In this document: piece by piece, positions 18,093 through 26,611 of the stretch | Layout of the letters: each line of letters starts with the position of its first letter | Position numbering within the stretch: position 1 is the first letter of the stretch | Assembly: GCF_028462125.1 (NCBI RefSeq) | Contig: NZ_CP115468.1 | Span: 62,001-126,000 of the forward strand | Direction: 5' to 3' | DNA: 64,000 nt | Source: Leptospira sp. GIMC2001 | GTDB lineage: Bacteria > Spirochaetota > Leptospiria > Leptospirales > Leptospiraceae | The notes under the pieces: generated by a model | What the model saw: only the letters and a program-made list of their open reading frames with translations | What the model was told of the DNA's origin: nothing | Databases searched by the model: none | Translations under genes and position numbers: made by a program

Positions 18093-19940
18093 ATGTCTAA
18101 AAATATAATCGGAATTTCTGCCTATTACCATGATAGTGCTGCTGCACTTATCGTTGATGGTAAAATTATTGCGGCAGTACAAGAAGAACGCTTCAGTCGT
18201 AAGAAACATGATTCCCGCTTTCCAACGAATGCAATAAAATATTGCATCGAACAAGCTGGAATTTCTTTCTCTGATATCGATGATGTCGTCTTCTATGATA
18301 AACCACTTGTAAAATTTGAAAGGCTATTAGAGACATATCTTGCCTATGCGCCGAAAGGAATCTTATCTTTCTTCGCCGCAATGCCAGTTTGGATCAAAGA
18401 GAAATTATTTCTTAAATCTGTTATTAAAAAAGAATTTCAAAATCTTGCAGGTAAGGGCAATAAAATTCCTCGTTTGCTTTTTAATGAGCATCACCAATCT
18501 CATGCCGCCTCAAGTTTTTTTGTTAGTCCTTTTGAATCATCTGTTGTTCTATGTATGGATGGTGTCGGTGAGTGGGCAACTAGTACAGTTTGGAAAGGGG
18601 AGGGCAATAAACTAACACCTCTCTGGCAGATTGATTTCCCACATTCGCTTGGACTTCTTTATTCGGCCTTTACATACTACACTGGGTTCAAAGTTAATTC
18701 GGGCGAATACAAAGTGATGGGACTCGCTCCCTATGGCGAACCAAAATATAAAGATTTAATATATAAACATCTACTCGATGTAAAAGAGGATGGAACATTC
18801 CGACTCAATATGGAATATTTTAATTATGCTACTGGCTTGACTATGACCAATAGCAAGTTCAATAAAATTTTTGGTGGACCTCCTCGTAAACCAGAGACAA
18901 AGCTTGGTCAGAAAGAAATGGATCTAGCTCGTTCCGTTCAAGAAGTAACTGAAGAAGTTATGGTAAAGATTTGTCGCAGTATCCAGAAAGAAACTGGTGC
19001 AGAAAATCTTTGTATGGCAGGTGGTGTTGCTCTAAATTGTGTCGCGAACGGCAAAATTTTAGAAGAGAAAATTTTCAAAAATATATTTATCCAACCTGCG
19101 TCGGGTGATGCTGGAGGTGCATTAGGTGCAGCTCTATCTTGTTGGTATGAATACTATGATAACAAACGAACTCCAGCAAAAGATCTAACTGGCTCCATAG
19201 ACGGATCATATTTAGGAACTTCCTTTGATACTAACGAAATCAAAACTCAATTAGATAAATCGAATGCCAAATATGAAATTTTGTCTGATGAACAATTGAA
19301 TTCTAAGCTCGCTGAAGTTCTCGCTGACGGCAATGTGGTGGGTTATTTTCAAGGTCGCATGGAATTTGGACCTCGTGCACTGGGAGCAAGATCAATCATT
19401 GGAGATCCCCGTAACACAAAAATGCAATCTGTGATGAACTTAAAGATAAAATATCGCGAATCTTTTAGACCTTTTGCTCCTGCTGTGCTTGCGGAGAGAG
19501 TATCGGATTACTTCGATATAGATTCTCCAAGTCCTTACATGCTAATAGTTGCACCTTTAAAAGAGAAGCACCGAATTCCCATGACTGCTGAACAAGAAAA
19601 ATTATTTGGAATAGAGAAACTAAATGTTCCTAGGTCAACACTTCCTGCTATTACTCACGTTGATTACTCAGCGAGAATACAAACTGTTCATAAGGAAACA
19701 AATCCAAAATTTTATAATTTATTAACTGCCTTTGATAAGAAGACAGGTTGTCCAGTACTTGTGAACACATCCTTTAATGTGCGCGGTGAACCTATTGTAA
19801 ATACGCCTGAAGATGCGTTTCGCTGTTTCATGAGAACGGAAATGGATTATCTTGTTGTGGAGAATTTTCTCATGGATAAGAAGCAACAAATTCCGTGGGA
19901 AAAGGATGATTCATGGAAGGATGAATTCGAACTGGATTAA
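18093..19940 (+). CDS. Carbamoyltransferase (NodU/CmcH/TobZ family)
   Basis: A 615-residue O-carbamoyltransferase. The N-terminal Kae1-like domain starts at GISAYYHDSAAALI, and has NEHHQSHAAS near residue 130 (metal-binding histidines) and CMDGVGEW near residue 152. The C-terminal half carries FQGRMEFGPRALGARSI near residue 416 and NTSFNVRGEPIV near residue 565. Such enzymes use carbamoyl phosphate and ATP to carbamoylate a hydroxyl on a sugar or secondary metabolite. It is followed 2 bases later by an SxtJ-like gene, then DUF5989 and SGNH genes, an arrangement that suggests modification of a surface glycan or exported metabolite. AGG lies just before the ATG. Confidence 0.93.
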   Translation: MSKNIIGISAYYHDSAAALIVDGKIIAAVQEERFSRKKHDSRFPTNAIKYCIEQAGISFSDIDDVVFYDKPLVKFERLLETYLAYAPKGILSFFAAMPVWIKEKLFLKSVIKKEFQNLAGKGNKIPRLLFNEHHQSHAASSFFVSPFESSVVLCMDGVGEWATSTVWKGEGNKLTPLWQIDFPHSLGLLYSAFTYYTGFKVNSGEYKVMGLAPYGEPKYKDLIYKHLLDVKEDGTFRLNMEYFNYATGLTMTNSKFNKIFGGPPRKPETKLGQKEMDLARSVQEVTEEVMVKICRSIQKETGAENLCMAGGVALNCVANGKILEEKIFKNIFIQPASGDAGGALGAALSCWYEYYDNKRTPAKDLTGSIDGSYLGTSFDTNEIKTQLDKSNAKYEILSDEQLNSKLAEVLADGNVVGYFQGRMEFGPRALGARSIIGDPRNTKMQSVMNLKIKYRESFRPFAPAVLAERVSDYFDIDSPSPYMLIVAPLKEKHRIPMTAEQEKLFGIEKLNVPRSTLPAITHVDYSARIQTVHKETNPKFYNLLTAFDKKTGCPVLVNTSFNVRGEPIVNTPEDAFRCFMRTEMDYLVVENFLMDKKQQIPWEKDDSWKDEFELD

Positions 19941-19942
19941 AT

Positions 19943-20350
19943 ATGAAAGAAAATACAATAGAACATACAAAAAAAGATTATAGAAGTTTCGGATTTATAG
20001 TAGGTGGAGTTTTACTTATTGTATTTGGCTTACTGATACCTTACTGGAAGAACGGCAACTGGAATCCGATAGTAAGTTATGTCGGACTAGGTTTAATAGC
20101 AATCGCTGCATTGTTACCGATTGTACTCAAATATCCTTATATAGTCTGGATGAAAATTGGTGAAGTATTGGGATATATAAACACAAGATTGATTCTTGGA
20201 ATTGTATTCTTTATACTTTTTGCACCAATAGGTTTGTTCAGACGGCTCATTGGGAAGGATGCATTGAATATTAAATTATCAGACAAAGAGAAGTCCTATA
20301 GAAAAATTTCCAATCATCAGGAAATTAAACATATGGAAAGACCATTTTAA
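19943..20350 (+). CDS. SxtJ-family small membrane protein
   Basis: A 135-residue protein with three or four hydrophobic segments (about residues 15-33, 43-62 and 84-103) and a basic cytoplasmic C-terminus. It starts 2 bases after the carbamoyltransferase stop. Position and topology match the SxtJ family, small membrane proteins regularly found next to carbamoyltransferases of this type; the function is not known. It is probably a membrane partner or anchor for the carbamoylation reaction. The family call relies on recalled resemblance plus context. Confidence 0.75.
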   Translation: MKENTIEHTKKDYRSFGFIVGGVLLIVFGLLIPYWKNGNWNPIVSYVGLGLIAIAALLPIVLKYPYIVWMKIGEVLGYINTRLILGIVFFILFAPIGLFRRLIGKDALNIKLSDKEKSYRKISNHQEIKHMERPF

Positions 20351-20359
20351 GGAGCAAAA

Positions 20360-20512
20360 ATGTTAGAGTTATTAAATGATTTATGGGATTTTCTAAAGAT
20401 AAGAAAGAAGTTTTGGTTAGCACCAATCATAATAGTATTACTATTGCTTGGAGCACTGATTGTATTAACACAAGGTTCAGCTGTTGCACCTTTCATATAC
20501 ACACTGTTCTAA
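20360..20512 (+). CDS. DUF5989 family 50-residue membrane protein
   Basis: A 50-codon gene that is easily overlooked because it is so short. It starts at ATG 20360 with GGAG at 20351-20354. The protein begins MLELLNDLWDFLKIRKKFW, then has one hydrophobic helix (about residues 21-37) and ends AVAPFIYTLF. This matches the pattern I recall for DUF5989 proteins, which follow SxtJ genes beside carbamoyltransferases. The 9-base gap to the SxtJ stop supports one operon. It is probably a single-pass inner-membrane subunit; its role is unknown. Confidence 0.85.
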   Translation: MLELLNDLWDFLKIRKKFWLAPIIIVLLLLGALIVLTQGSAVAPFIYTLF

Positions 20513-20538
20513 GATTTTAAATCTATTTGTAAATTTCA

Positions 20539-20583
20539 AATTAGCCGGTTAAATTGAGAGGAACCTCTATTTGGCCGGCAATT
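20539..20583. repeat. Nested inverted repeat between DUF5989 and SGNH genes
   Basis: Outer arms AATT-A-GCCGG (20539-20548) and CCGGC-AATT (20575-20583) enclose an inner perfect hairpin AGAGG-AA-CCTCT (20557-20568). It lies in the 185-base gap after the DUF5989 gene, which otherwise holds only AT-rich sequence. There is no run of T directly after it, so it is a poor intrinsic terminator; an RNA-processing hairpin or a small mobile palindrome is also possible. Confidence 0.5.
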
Positions 20584-20697
20584 CAACTTAACGTTGATTA
20601 TATATTAGATAAATTTTTTAAATTTCTTTATGATTTTGTTTTAATATTTTATTAAACAAATTATTGAAGACCTTTTTAAAAATTCACTTGGAGATGA

Positions 20698-21852
20698 ATG
20701 GGTTACTTAAAAAATATTCTGCTTATAATTGGGTCAATATCTTTCAGTCTAATCCTCCTTGAAATTCTAGTTAGACTATTTCTTCTACCACCTCAAATCG
20801 TTGATTTCGAACCAATCTCAATTCCAGAAGCAAAAACAGATGGTATAAAAAAAGAAATCAGTCATGATTCCTTTTTTTGGAATTCAGGAATAATGGTTGA
20901 AACTCAAACGGGTCCCCGGTATAAACCCAATGTAAAATTAAAATTAAAAAATAATTATATTAGTGGCAATTCTGTAATTATTGAAACGAATTCTTTAGGA
21001 TACAGGAATCCCGAAATTCTTGAAAAAAAATTCAGAAGAGTTTTATTCTTGGGTGATTCAATCACAGCCGGAGACTACTTAGAAGAAAAAGATACCTTTG
21101 TAAGACAAGTTGAGCAATTATCAATAAATTCTAAAGAACGATTAGAAACGATAAACACAGGCATAGCAGGTATTAGTTTACAGACAGAGCTTGCTATTTT
21201 AATTGAAACTGGATTATCAACCAAACCAGATGATGTTGTATTAGGTTTTTATTTAAATGATTTCGCTCCTTCATTGGGATTGAAAGTCCTGAAAATTCCA
21301 ATTTTTTTACAAAACAGTTATTTAGCTCAATACTTGGTAAAAGCCATTTCTTTAGTAAAAATACTGTGGTTTAATCAAGAAGAAGAAGAATCAATCGTGA
21401 GATATGCAAATTATAGTCAATGGTTTGATGAATTAAAAGATAAATATCCAATTGCTGACGGAGATCCCAAAAATAATAAATTGGCTTTTCATAAACTGAT
21501 TATTGAGAATGAGAGAGATTGGGGTATGGCTTGGAGCGATAAGGCATGGCGATCTTCTGAACCATTATTTCAAGAACTGTATAGACTCTCAAAAGTTCAT
21601 AATTTCAAATTGTATTTTATTATCTTTCCCGTTAAACAGCAAGTTCAAGCTGAATTTTTAGAAGATTATCCTCAGCAAAAGTTGAAGAAAGTTGCTCAGC
21701 AATATGGAATTCCAGTTCTAGATTTGCTTCCCGTGCTTCGCGATGATTTGCAAAAAAACAACATTGATATATTTTATGACCAATGTCATCACGATGCTAG
21801 AGGAAAGAGAATTATTGCTGAACATGTTTTGAATTTTCTTCAAACCAAATAA
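20698..21852 (+). CDS. Membrane-anchored SGNH/GDSL hydrolase-like protein
   Basis: A 384-residue protein. Residues 4-29 form a signal anchor (ending LLEILVRLFLLPP), followed by an extracytoplasmic domain with RVLFLGDSITAGD near residue 116 (block I, nucleophile Ser), LGFYLNDF near residue 180 (block III region) and a C-terminal YDQCHHDARGKRII, where Asp and His of block V are expected. It is the fourth gene after the carbamoyltransferase, separated by 185 bases, and probably acts on the same substrate, for example as an O-acyl transferase or esterase. GGAGATG at the start provides only a weak ribosome site. Confidence 0.8.
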   Translation: MGYLKNILLIIGSISFSLILLEILVRLFLLPPQIVDFEPISIPEAKTDGIKKEISHDSFFWNSGIMVETQTGPRYKPNVKLKLKNNYISGNSVIIETNSLGYRNPEILEKKFRRVLFLGDSITAGDYLEEKDTFVRQVEQLSINSKERLETINTGIAGISLQTELAILIETGLSTKPDDVVLGFYLNDFAPSLGLKVLKIPIFLQNSYLAQYLVKAISLVKILWFNQEEEESIVRYANYSQWFDELKDKYPIADGDPKNNKLAFHKLIIENERDWGMAWSDKAWRSSEPLFQELYRLSKVHNFKLYFIIFPVKQQVQAEFLEDYPQQKLKKVAQQYGIPVLDLLPVLRDDLQKNNIDIFYDQCHHDARGKRIIAEHVLNFLQTK

Positions 21853-21895
21853 TTATCTAAAAAGAATTAAATCGAGTTATCGATGTTAATTTAAA

Positions 21896-22942
21896 TTAGA
21901 TTTCTGGTGCAATCGTCTTAGCTAATATATCACCGACCATCTTATGTCCTGCTTGATTCCAATGGGCATCATAGGGAAAATACAAACTTTCTGGATCTTT
22001 ATCAAATAGTAATTTTGCTGTATTGTAGCAAACAATTTTGTTTATTTTACAGAAATTATCAATCTGTTGGAGATGGGGATTTCTAATGGCAAAGTCATCA
22101 TAATTTCTTTTTTTGGCATCACCCAATATTCCTGTATTAGCATAGAATTCCTTTGCTGGAACATAGAGTAGTCGCAATTCGATACCATTCACTTTACAAA
22201 GAGAAAGAATCTGATTGAGATAGGATCCATTTTTTGTAAGCCTTTCTTGCCAGAGTTCCTTATTCTTTTCCGAATAGAATTCGAATTGTCCAGAATACTT
22301 AGTGGAAATCTCATTACCAATCGGAGCGAGTTTTCCATATTTGATTAGAGATTGTTCATGAGTAATAAGATCTACATGCGGCTCTTTACCTGGTTTGTAA
22401 TAAAGAATTGGATTTGGTTGTTTGCGAATCGCAAAGTTTATTTTTTTTACCAAACGATACAGACTGCTTTCTTTGATCCAATTGGAAATTGAGGAACCAA
22501 GTAGAATAACTGACATGTCCGGTTTTGGCTTCACAAAATCATCTTCGAATTTCATGAATCGAGCTAACTTTTCATTATCATCCAAATCATTATCAAACAA
22601 TTGCAGAACAATTACTTTAGGAGAAAAATTTTCTATTACATAGGGTAGCTGCAAAAGATAAAAAACAGGTGATGCACCATGAATTCCTAAATTGCGGATT
22701 TTGAATTGTTGATTCAATCCTTCATTTGCAATCGTAACGAATGATTCGGATTCAGCCACACCCCAACCTTCAGTGAAAGAATCGCCTAGAACTGCAATTG
22801 GATATTCATCATCGCTATCGAGAATCTGGCGATAACCGTAATCATTGGTTTTGACTGATATTCTATATTCTTCCGATACTACAGCACCCGTTTTATTCGG
22901 ATACATCGAGAATAGTCTTTCGTTGTCATAGCTTTTAACCAT
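21896..22942 (-). CDS. SGNH/GDSL hydrolase-like protein, start probably upstream
   Basis: At least 348 residues. Block I is VLGDSFTEGWGVAESESF near residue 52, followed by NLGIHGASP, LQLFDNDLDDN (block III) and PYDAHWNQAGHKMV (block V, Asp and His). Only ATG 22942 is a standard start, but the frame stays open to 23059, and the extra codons encode a hydrophobic helix (LRTLFFYFIFIILNILIFEF) very like the anchor of the SGNH protein encoded at 20698. AGGA precedes a CTG at 23041 by 9 bases. The real protein probably starts there or at ATT 23047. It converges with the carbamoyltransferase cassette. Confidence 0.8.
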   Translation of the reverse strand: MVKSYDNERLFSMYPNKTGAVVSEEYRISVKTNDYGYRQILDSDDEYPIAVLGDSFTEGWGVAESESFVTIANEGLNQQFKIRNLGIHGASPVFYLLQLPYVIENFSPKVIVLQLFDNDLDDNEKLARFMKFEDDFVKPKPDMSVILLGSSISNWIKESSLYRLVKKINFAIRKQPNPILYYKPGKEPHVDLITHEQSLIKYGKLAPIGNEISTKYSGQFEFYSEKNKELWQERLTKNGSYLNQILSLCKVNGIELRLLYVPAKEFYANTGILGDAKKRNYDDFAIRNPHLQQIDNFCKINKIVCYNTAKLLFDKDPESLYFPYDAHWNQAGHKMVGDILAKTIAPEI

Positions 22943-23052
22943 GACTTGTTCTGGATCAAAAATACTAAGAATAAATTCAAATATTAGGATGTTTAATATT
23001 ATGAAAATAAAATAGAAAAATAATGTGCGTAATTTTTTCAGATGAATATTTC

Positions 23053-23661
23053 CTATTTACAATTTTTATCAAAAATTGAAATAATTTCGAAGTCAACAAC
23101 AGACCACAATTTAGATATACCATCCTTACCCTTGTGAAGTTCAAGGCAAATTTCATTTAGCTTTTGAATTCCGGAAGACATTCCGAAATCCAAAACATCG
23201 AGCGTTCCTTTCAAGTTGAGCTGATTACCGTTCAATTCGTATTTTACTGGAATGGATTTCTTTTTCCCATTAAATTGCAAATTTAAAATGGCAGTTCCAT
23301 TATTTTTGCCAGTTACTTTGTCAAAAGATCCTTCGAAAGTCTTTGCTTTCAACGAAGATCCAAAAAAATATTCTCGAATTTTGCCATCACGATCAGGAAC
23401 ACCGGAATTTACATCATTTGATTGAATAGAAAATTTTGCCTGCTCCATTGTGCTTTGGATGCTGGAAGATTCCTTATTGCCTGCTACAGTGATTTTGTCA
23501 AAAGTTCCTTTTACTCCTAATTTTTCGGTAAACTTGTAAGCAGTCCATTCCAGTTTTGTGTTAGCAGGGTTATAGCTGAATACACATTTGGATGATTCTG
23601 AATATATGGGTAAAATTGCGAAAAAGATAGATGCAATAGACATGGTAATAAATGGTTTCAT
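23053..23661 (-). CDS. YceI-family periplasmic lipid-binding protein
   Basis: A 203-residue secreted protein with a signal peptide (MKPFITMSIASIFFAILP) and a YceI beta-barrel, recognised by LEWTAYKFTEKLGVKGTFDK near residue 35, SSLKAKTFEG and the C-terminal VDFEII. Members bind isoprenoid-like lipids in a lipocalin-style pocket. I chose ATG 23661 because GAGGAAA lies about 9 bases upstream; the longer open frame to 23769 would put a basic non-signal leader in front. It is divergent from the type I secretion genes. Confidence 0.88.
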   Translation of the reverse strand: MKPFITMSIASIFFAILPIYSESSKCVFSYNPANTKLEWTAYKFTEKLGVKGTFDKITVAGNKESSSIQSTMEQAKFSIQSNDVNSGVPDRDGKIREYFFGSSLKAKTFEGSFDKVTGKNNGTAILNLQFNGKKKSIPVKYELNGNQLNLKGTLDVLDFGMSSGIQKLNEICLELHKGKDGISKLWSVVDFEIISIFDKNCK

Positions 23662-23774
23662 AAAAAATTGTTTCCTCTCGATACATGGATTAGCGGACAA
23701 AAAATTCTGTGCATAGATAAATCTCGACCGTCTATAGGTTAGACCAAATCTACCGTGCAGGATTAGCACTTAAA

Positions 23775-26096
23775 ATGACAAAGATTCCTTGGAAATTCCC
23801 ATTCTTAGGGCGTAGAGAAACTCTCTATGTTCCTTCTAGATTATCTGAAACTGAAATAAATGAAAATCGTGAAGTTGTTCAAATTCTTGAATATCTTGCA
23901 GATGCGACAGAAATTACTTATGATCATTCAGTAATTCAGAAAGCGCTGAGTGATTTCCGTTACCACAATCCGCGAAGTCAGTTTACATCTATTTTTGAAT
24001 TTCTAGAGGAGACTGCGTCTATTTTTGGGCTTAAGATTCATCGAATTCGAAGGAATCTAAAATCTCTAAAAGAAAATGTCTCGAGCAACTCACCTTGGCT
24101 TTGCTTGGTTCCATCTAGATCTATTGAAGGTAAAATGGAATGGATTTCCGTAAAAGCTTATAGAGGCGGCAAATACAAAGTTATTTTTATTAATGATGAA
24201 GATATTGAAATCTGGTTTCTTGAGAAAGATCTTCTTAAACTCATCAATATACAATCTGCGGAACAAATGGTATCCTGGATAATTTCGGAGCCACTTTTTC
24301 CTATGGGTTCAGTAATATCATCCGAGGAAAATCATAGTTATAAGCATCATAAAAATAAACATTCAAATTATGATGATAAACCAAATCCTATAGAAAGAAT
24401 TTATTCACTATTACGCGTAGAGAGAAGGGATATTTGGATTATCATTATTTATGGAATTGCTGTTGGAATTCTATCTCTAGTCGTTCCGATTGCAACTTCA
24501 TCGTTAGTGAATATTGTAGCTTTCGGTGTAATGTTACAACCTGTTCTGGTACTGACTTTTTTGGTTTTCTTGTTTCTATCATTTGCAGGACTCATGCAAG
24601 CAATTCAAACTTACATTGCAGAAATTCTTCAAAGAAGATTGTTTGTAAGAGTATCTACAGATTTTGCAGCAAGATTTCCTTCTGTTAGAGAGGAAGCTCT
24701 CGATGGAGAGCATCCACCTGAAGTTGTAAATCGCTTCTTCGATACAATGACTGTCCAGAAAGCTGCAATCAGTTTATTGGTTGAAGGATTGCAAGTATTA
24801 CTGACAACTTTAATCGGACTATTGGTAATTGCATTCTACCATCCATTTTTCCTAGTGTTCTCGATTGTTCTTGTCGGAGCTGGATATTTTCTTGTTATCA
24901 AACAATTAGGTCGTCATGCGGTTGATACTGCAATCAAAGTCTCCAAGGAAAAATACTATGTGGCAGCTTGGCTGCAAGAAATTGCTCGTCATCGCCATAC
25001 ATTCAAAAGTCGATTTGGATCATTTTTTGCGACAGAGAAGTCTGATACTCTAACAAGAAGTTATCTATCCGCTCAGAAAAAACATTTTCGATATCTTTTT
25101 CGTCAGATTATCGGTCTTCTTGGACTTCAAGCGATAGCAAGTGCATTCGTTCTTGGATTGGGCGGATATCTTGTAATCAATCGTCAACTTACTATAGGAC
25201 AACTTGTTGCGGCTGAACTAATCGTTGCAAAAGTATTAGATGGATTGGGAAAATTTGGCAAACATCTTGAAACATTTTATAATTTCGTTGCAGCTCTCGA
25301 TAAGATAGGCTTCGTTACTGATCTTCCATTGGAAGAGACTAAATTAGGAGTCTTGGAAAAGCAAACTGATCCAATCGATGTTACTTTAACGGATGTTCAT
25401 TACGAGTCTTTGATTGAGGGAGATCTTTTTGAGAAGCTAGATTTCCACATTCCCGCCGGTAAAAAAGTTGTTATCACAGGTGGATCTGCCACCGAATCTA
25501 GTATTCTTCTTGATCTCATTGGTGGGTATCGAGCTCCCAAGTATGGAATAGTCGAAATGTCTGGAGAAGATATTCGGGAAATTTGTAAACCAGAACTCCG
25601 TTCTCATATTTGTTTGATTCGAGAATTGGAAATTTTTGAAGGAACGATATTAGAAAATCTACGTGTTGGACGTGCGGAAATTTCTACTACAAGGATCTTG
25701 GAAATTCTAGAAATTGTCGGACTTTCCAAAGTGGTCAATGGTTTGCCAAATGGGATTCACACCAACTTATCAACCTACGGATCTCCATTAGATAGCATAC
25801 AAGCTAGACAATTGCTAATTGCAAGGGCACTATTGGGTTCTCCATCTTTAATTCTTATAGATGAAACTTTGGATGGACTTGATCCTTTTAGTTTGAAAAA
25901 AAATCTAGATGCGCTGTTTGATTCCAATGCACAATGGACAATGGTTGTGGTTTCTTATTCTCCACATATTATTGAAAGAGCGGAAGAATTTTATGTTATA
26001 GAAGAAGGTAAAATTATTCGAACCGCCACCACTAAGTATTTGAATGATATTAGAAATAAGAATTCTGGAAGAACTAAATCCAAGGTGAAAAAATGA
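23775..26096 (+). CDS. Type I secretion ABC exporter with degenerate ATPase domain
   Basis: A 773-residue fusion: an N-terminal domain (about 1-200) resembling the C39-like domain of type I exporters but without the catalytic Cys, a six-helix ABC transmembrane domain (about 215-500), and a nucleotide-binding domain (about 535-760). Walker B is intact (LILIDETLDGLD near residue 691). The Walker A site reads TGGSATESSIL near residue 568 and lacks the GK[S/T] lysine, the signature is GSPLDSIQARQLL rather than LSGGQ, and the switch His is absent. It is followed directly by adaptor and TolC genes. By family knowledge it exports a peptide or protein, but ATP hydrolysis by this subunit alone is doubtful. 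No substrate gene was seen. Confidence 0.88.
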   Translation: MTKIPWKFPFLGRRETLYVPSRLSETEINENREVVQILEYLADATEITYDHSVIQKALSDFRYHNPRSQFTSIFEFLEETASIFGLKIHRIRRNLKSLKENVSSNSPWLCLVPSRSIEGKMEWISVKAYRGGKYKVIFINDEDIEIWFLEKDLLKLINIQSAEQMVSWIISEPLFPMGSVISSEENHSYKHHKNKHSNYDDKPNPIERIYSLLRVERRDIWIIIIYGIAVGILSLVVPIATSSLVNIVAFGVMLQPVLVLTFLVFLFLSFAGLMQAIQTYIAEILQRRLFVRVSTDFAARFPSVREEALDGEHPPEVVNRFFDTMTVQKAAISLLVEGLQVLLTTLIGLLVIAFYHPFFLVFSIVLVGAGYFLVIKQLGRHAVDTAIKVSKEKYYVAAWLQEIARHRHTFKSRFGSFFATEKSDTLTRSYLSAQKKHFRYLFRQIIGLLGLQAIASAFVLGLGGYLVINRQLTIGQLVAAELIVAKVLDGLGKFGKHLETFYNFVAALDKIGFVTDLPLEETKLGVLEKQTDPIDVTLTDVHYESLIEGDLFEKLDFHIPAGKKVVITGGSATESSILLDLIGGYRAPKYGIVEMSGEDIREICKPELRSHICLIRELEIFEGTILENLRVGRAEISTTRILEILEIVGLSKVVNGLPNGIHTNLSTYGSPLDSIQARQLLIARALLGSPSLILIDETLDGLDPFSLKKNLDALFDSNAQWTMVVVSYSPHIIERAEEFYVIEEGKIIRTATTKYLNDIRNKNSGRTKSKVKK

Positions 26097-26611
26097 TAGC
26101 TTCCAACAATAAATCAAAGTCTAACAAAGCTTCGGTTAACTCAAAAAAAGAAAAGTCACGCAACTCATTACATATCTATCAGAATGAGTTGCCATCATTT
26201 AGAATGGTTCAATCTTCTAGACCTGCTGCATCCTTAGCTTATATCCTTGTGATACTTTTTTTTGCTACAATCTTTGTTTTGATTTTTGTTCCTTGGCAAC
26301 AAACGACGGAAGGTATGGGAAGAATTGTTGCTTATGCACCGTTGGATCGACAACAAGCAATTGAGGCACCGATCAATGGTAGGGTAGTAAAATGGCATAC
26401 GATGGAAGGTTCCAAAGTTAGAAAAGGAGATCCGATTCTTGATATATCAGATAATGATCCGGATTTTCTAGATCGAATCCGTCAAGAAAGAAGAGCTTTA
26501 GAATCTCGTTTGGAAGCAACGAAAGAGAGAGAGAGGAATCCCTTAAATCTCGTATTGTTGCTTTACGTTCATCACAATCCAATGCGGTTACTGCCGCAGG
26601 AAGTCGAGTGA
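26093..26611 (+). CDS. HlyD-type membrane fusion protein, N-terminal fragment (frameshifted)
   Basis: N-terminal part of a type I secretion adaptor. A basic cytoplasmic tail is followed by one transmembrane helix (about 46-66) and the first half of the biotinyl-lipoyl domain (AIEAPINGRVVKWHTMEGS, KVRKGDPILDIS), then the start of the coiled coil. The frame breaks in the AG repeat at 26524-26535: downstream of it the frame reads 14 unrelated codons to a TGA at 26609. Removing one AG joins it exactly to the next frame (ERE followed by ESLKSRIVALRSS). The ATG overlaps the exporter stop by 4 bases. Confidence 0.85.
   Translation: MIASNNKSKSNKASVNSKKEKSRNSLHIYQNELPSFRMVQSSRPAASLAYILVILFFATIFVLIFVPWQQTTEGMGRIVAYAPLDRQQAIEAPINGRVVKWHTMEGSKVRKGDPILDISDNDPDFLDRIRQERRALESRLEATKERERNPLNLVLLLYVHHNPMRLLPQEVE
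26524..26535 (+). repeat. (AG)6 dinucleotide repeat at the hlyD frameshift
   Basis: Six AG units followed by G. With six units the adaptor gene is out of frame; with five, or with eight, the two halves join into one open frame. It is the right size and place for slipped-strand mispairing, though it could also be a fixed mutation or an assembly error. Confidence 0.8.
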
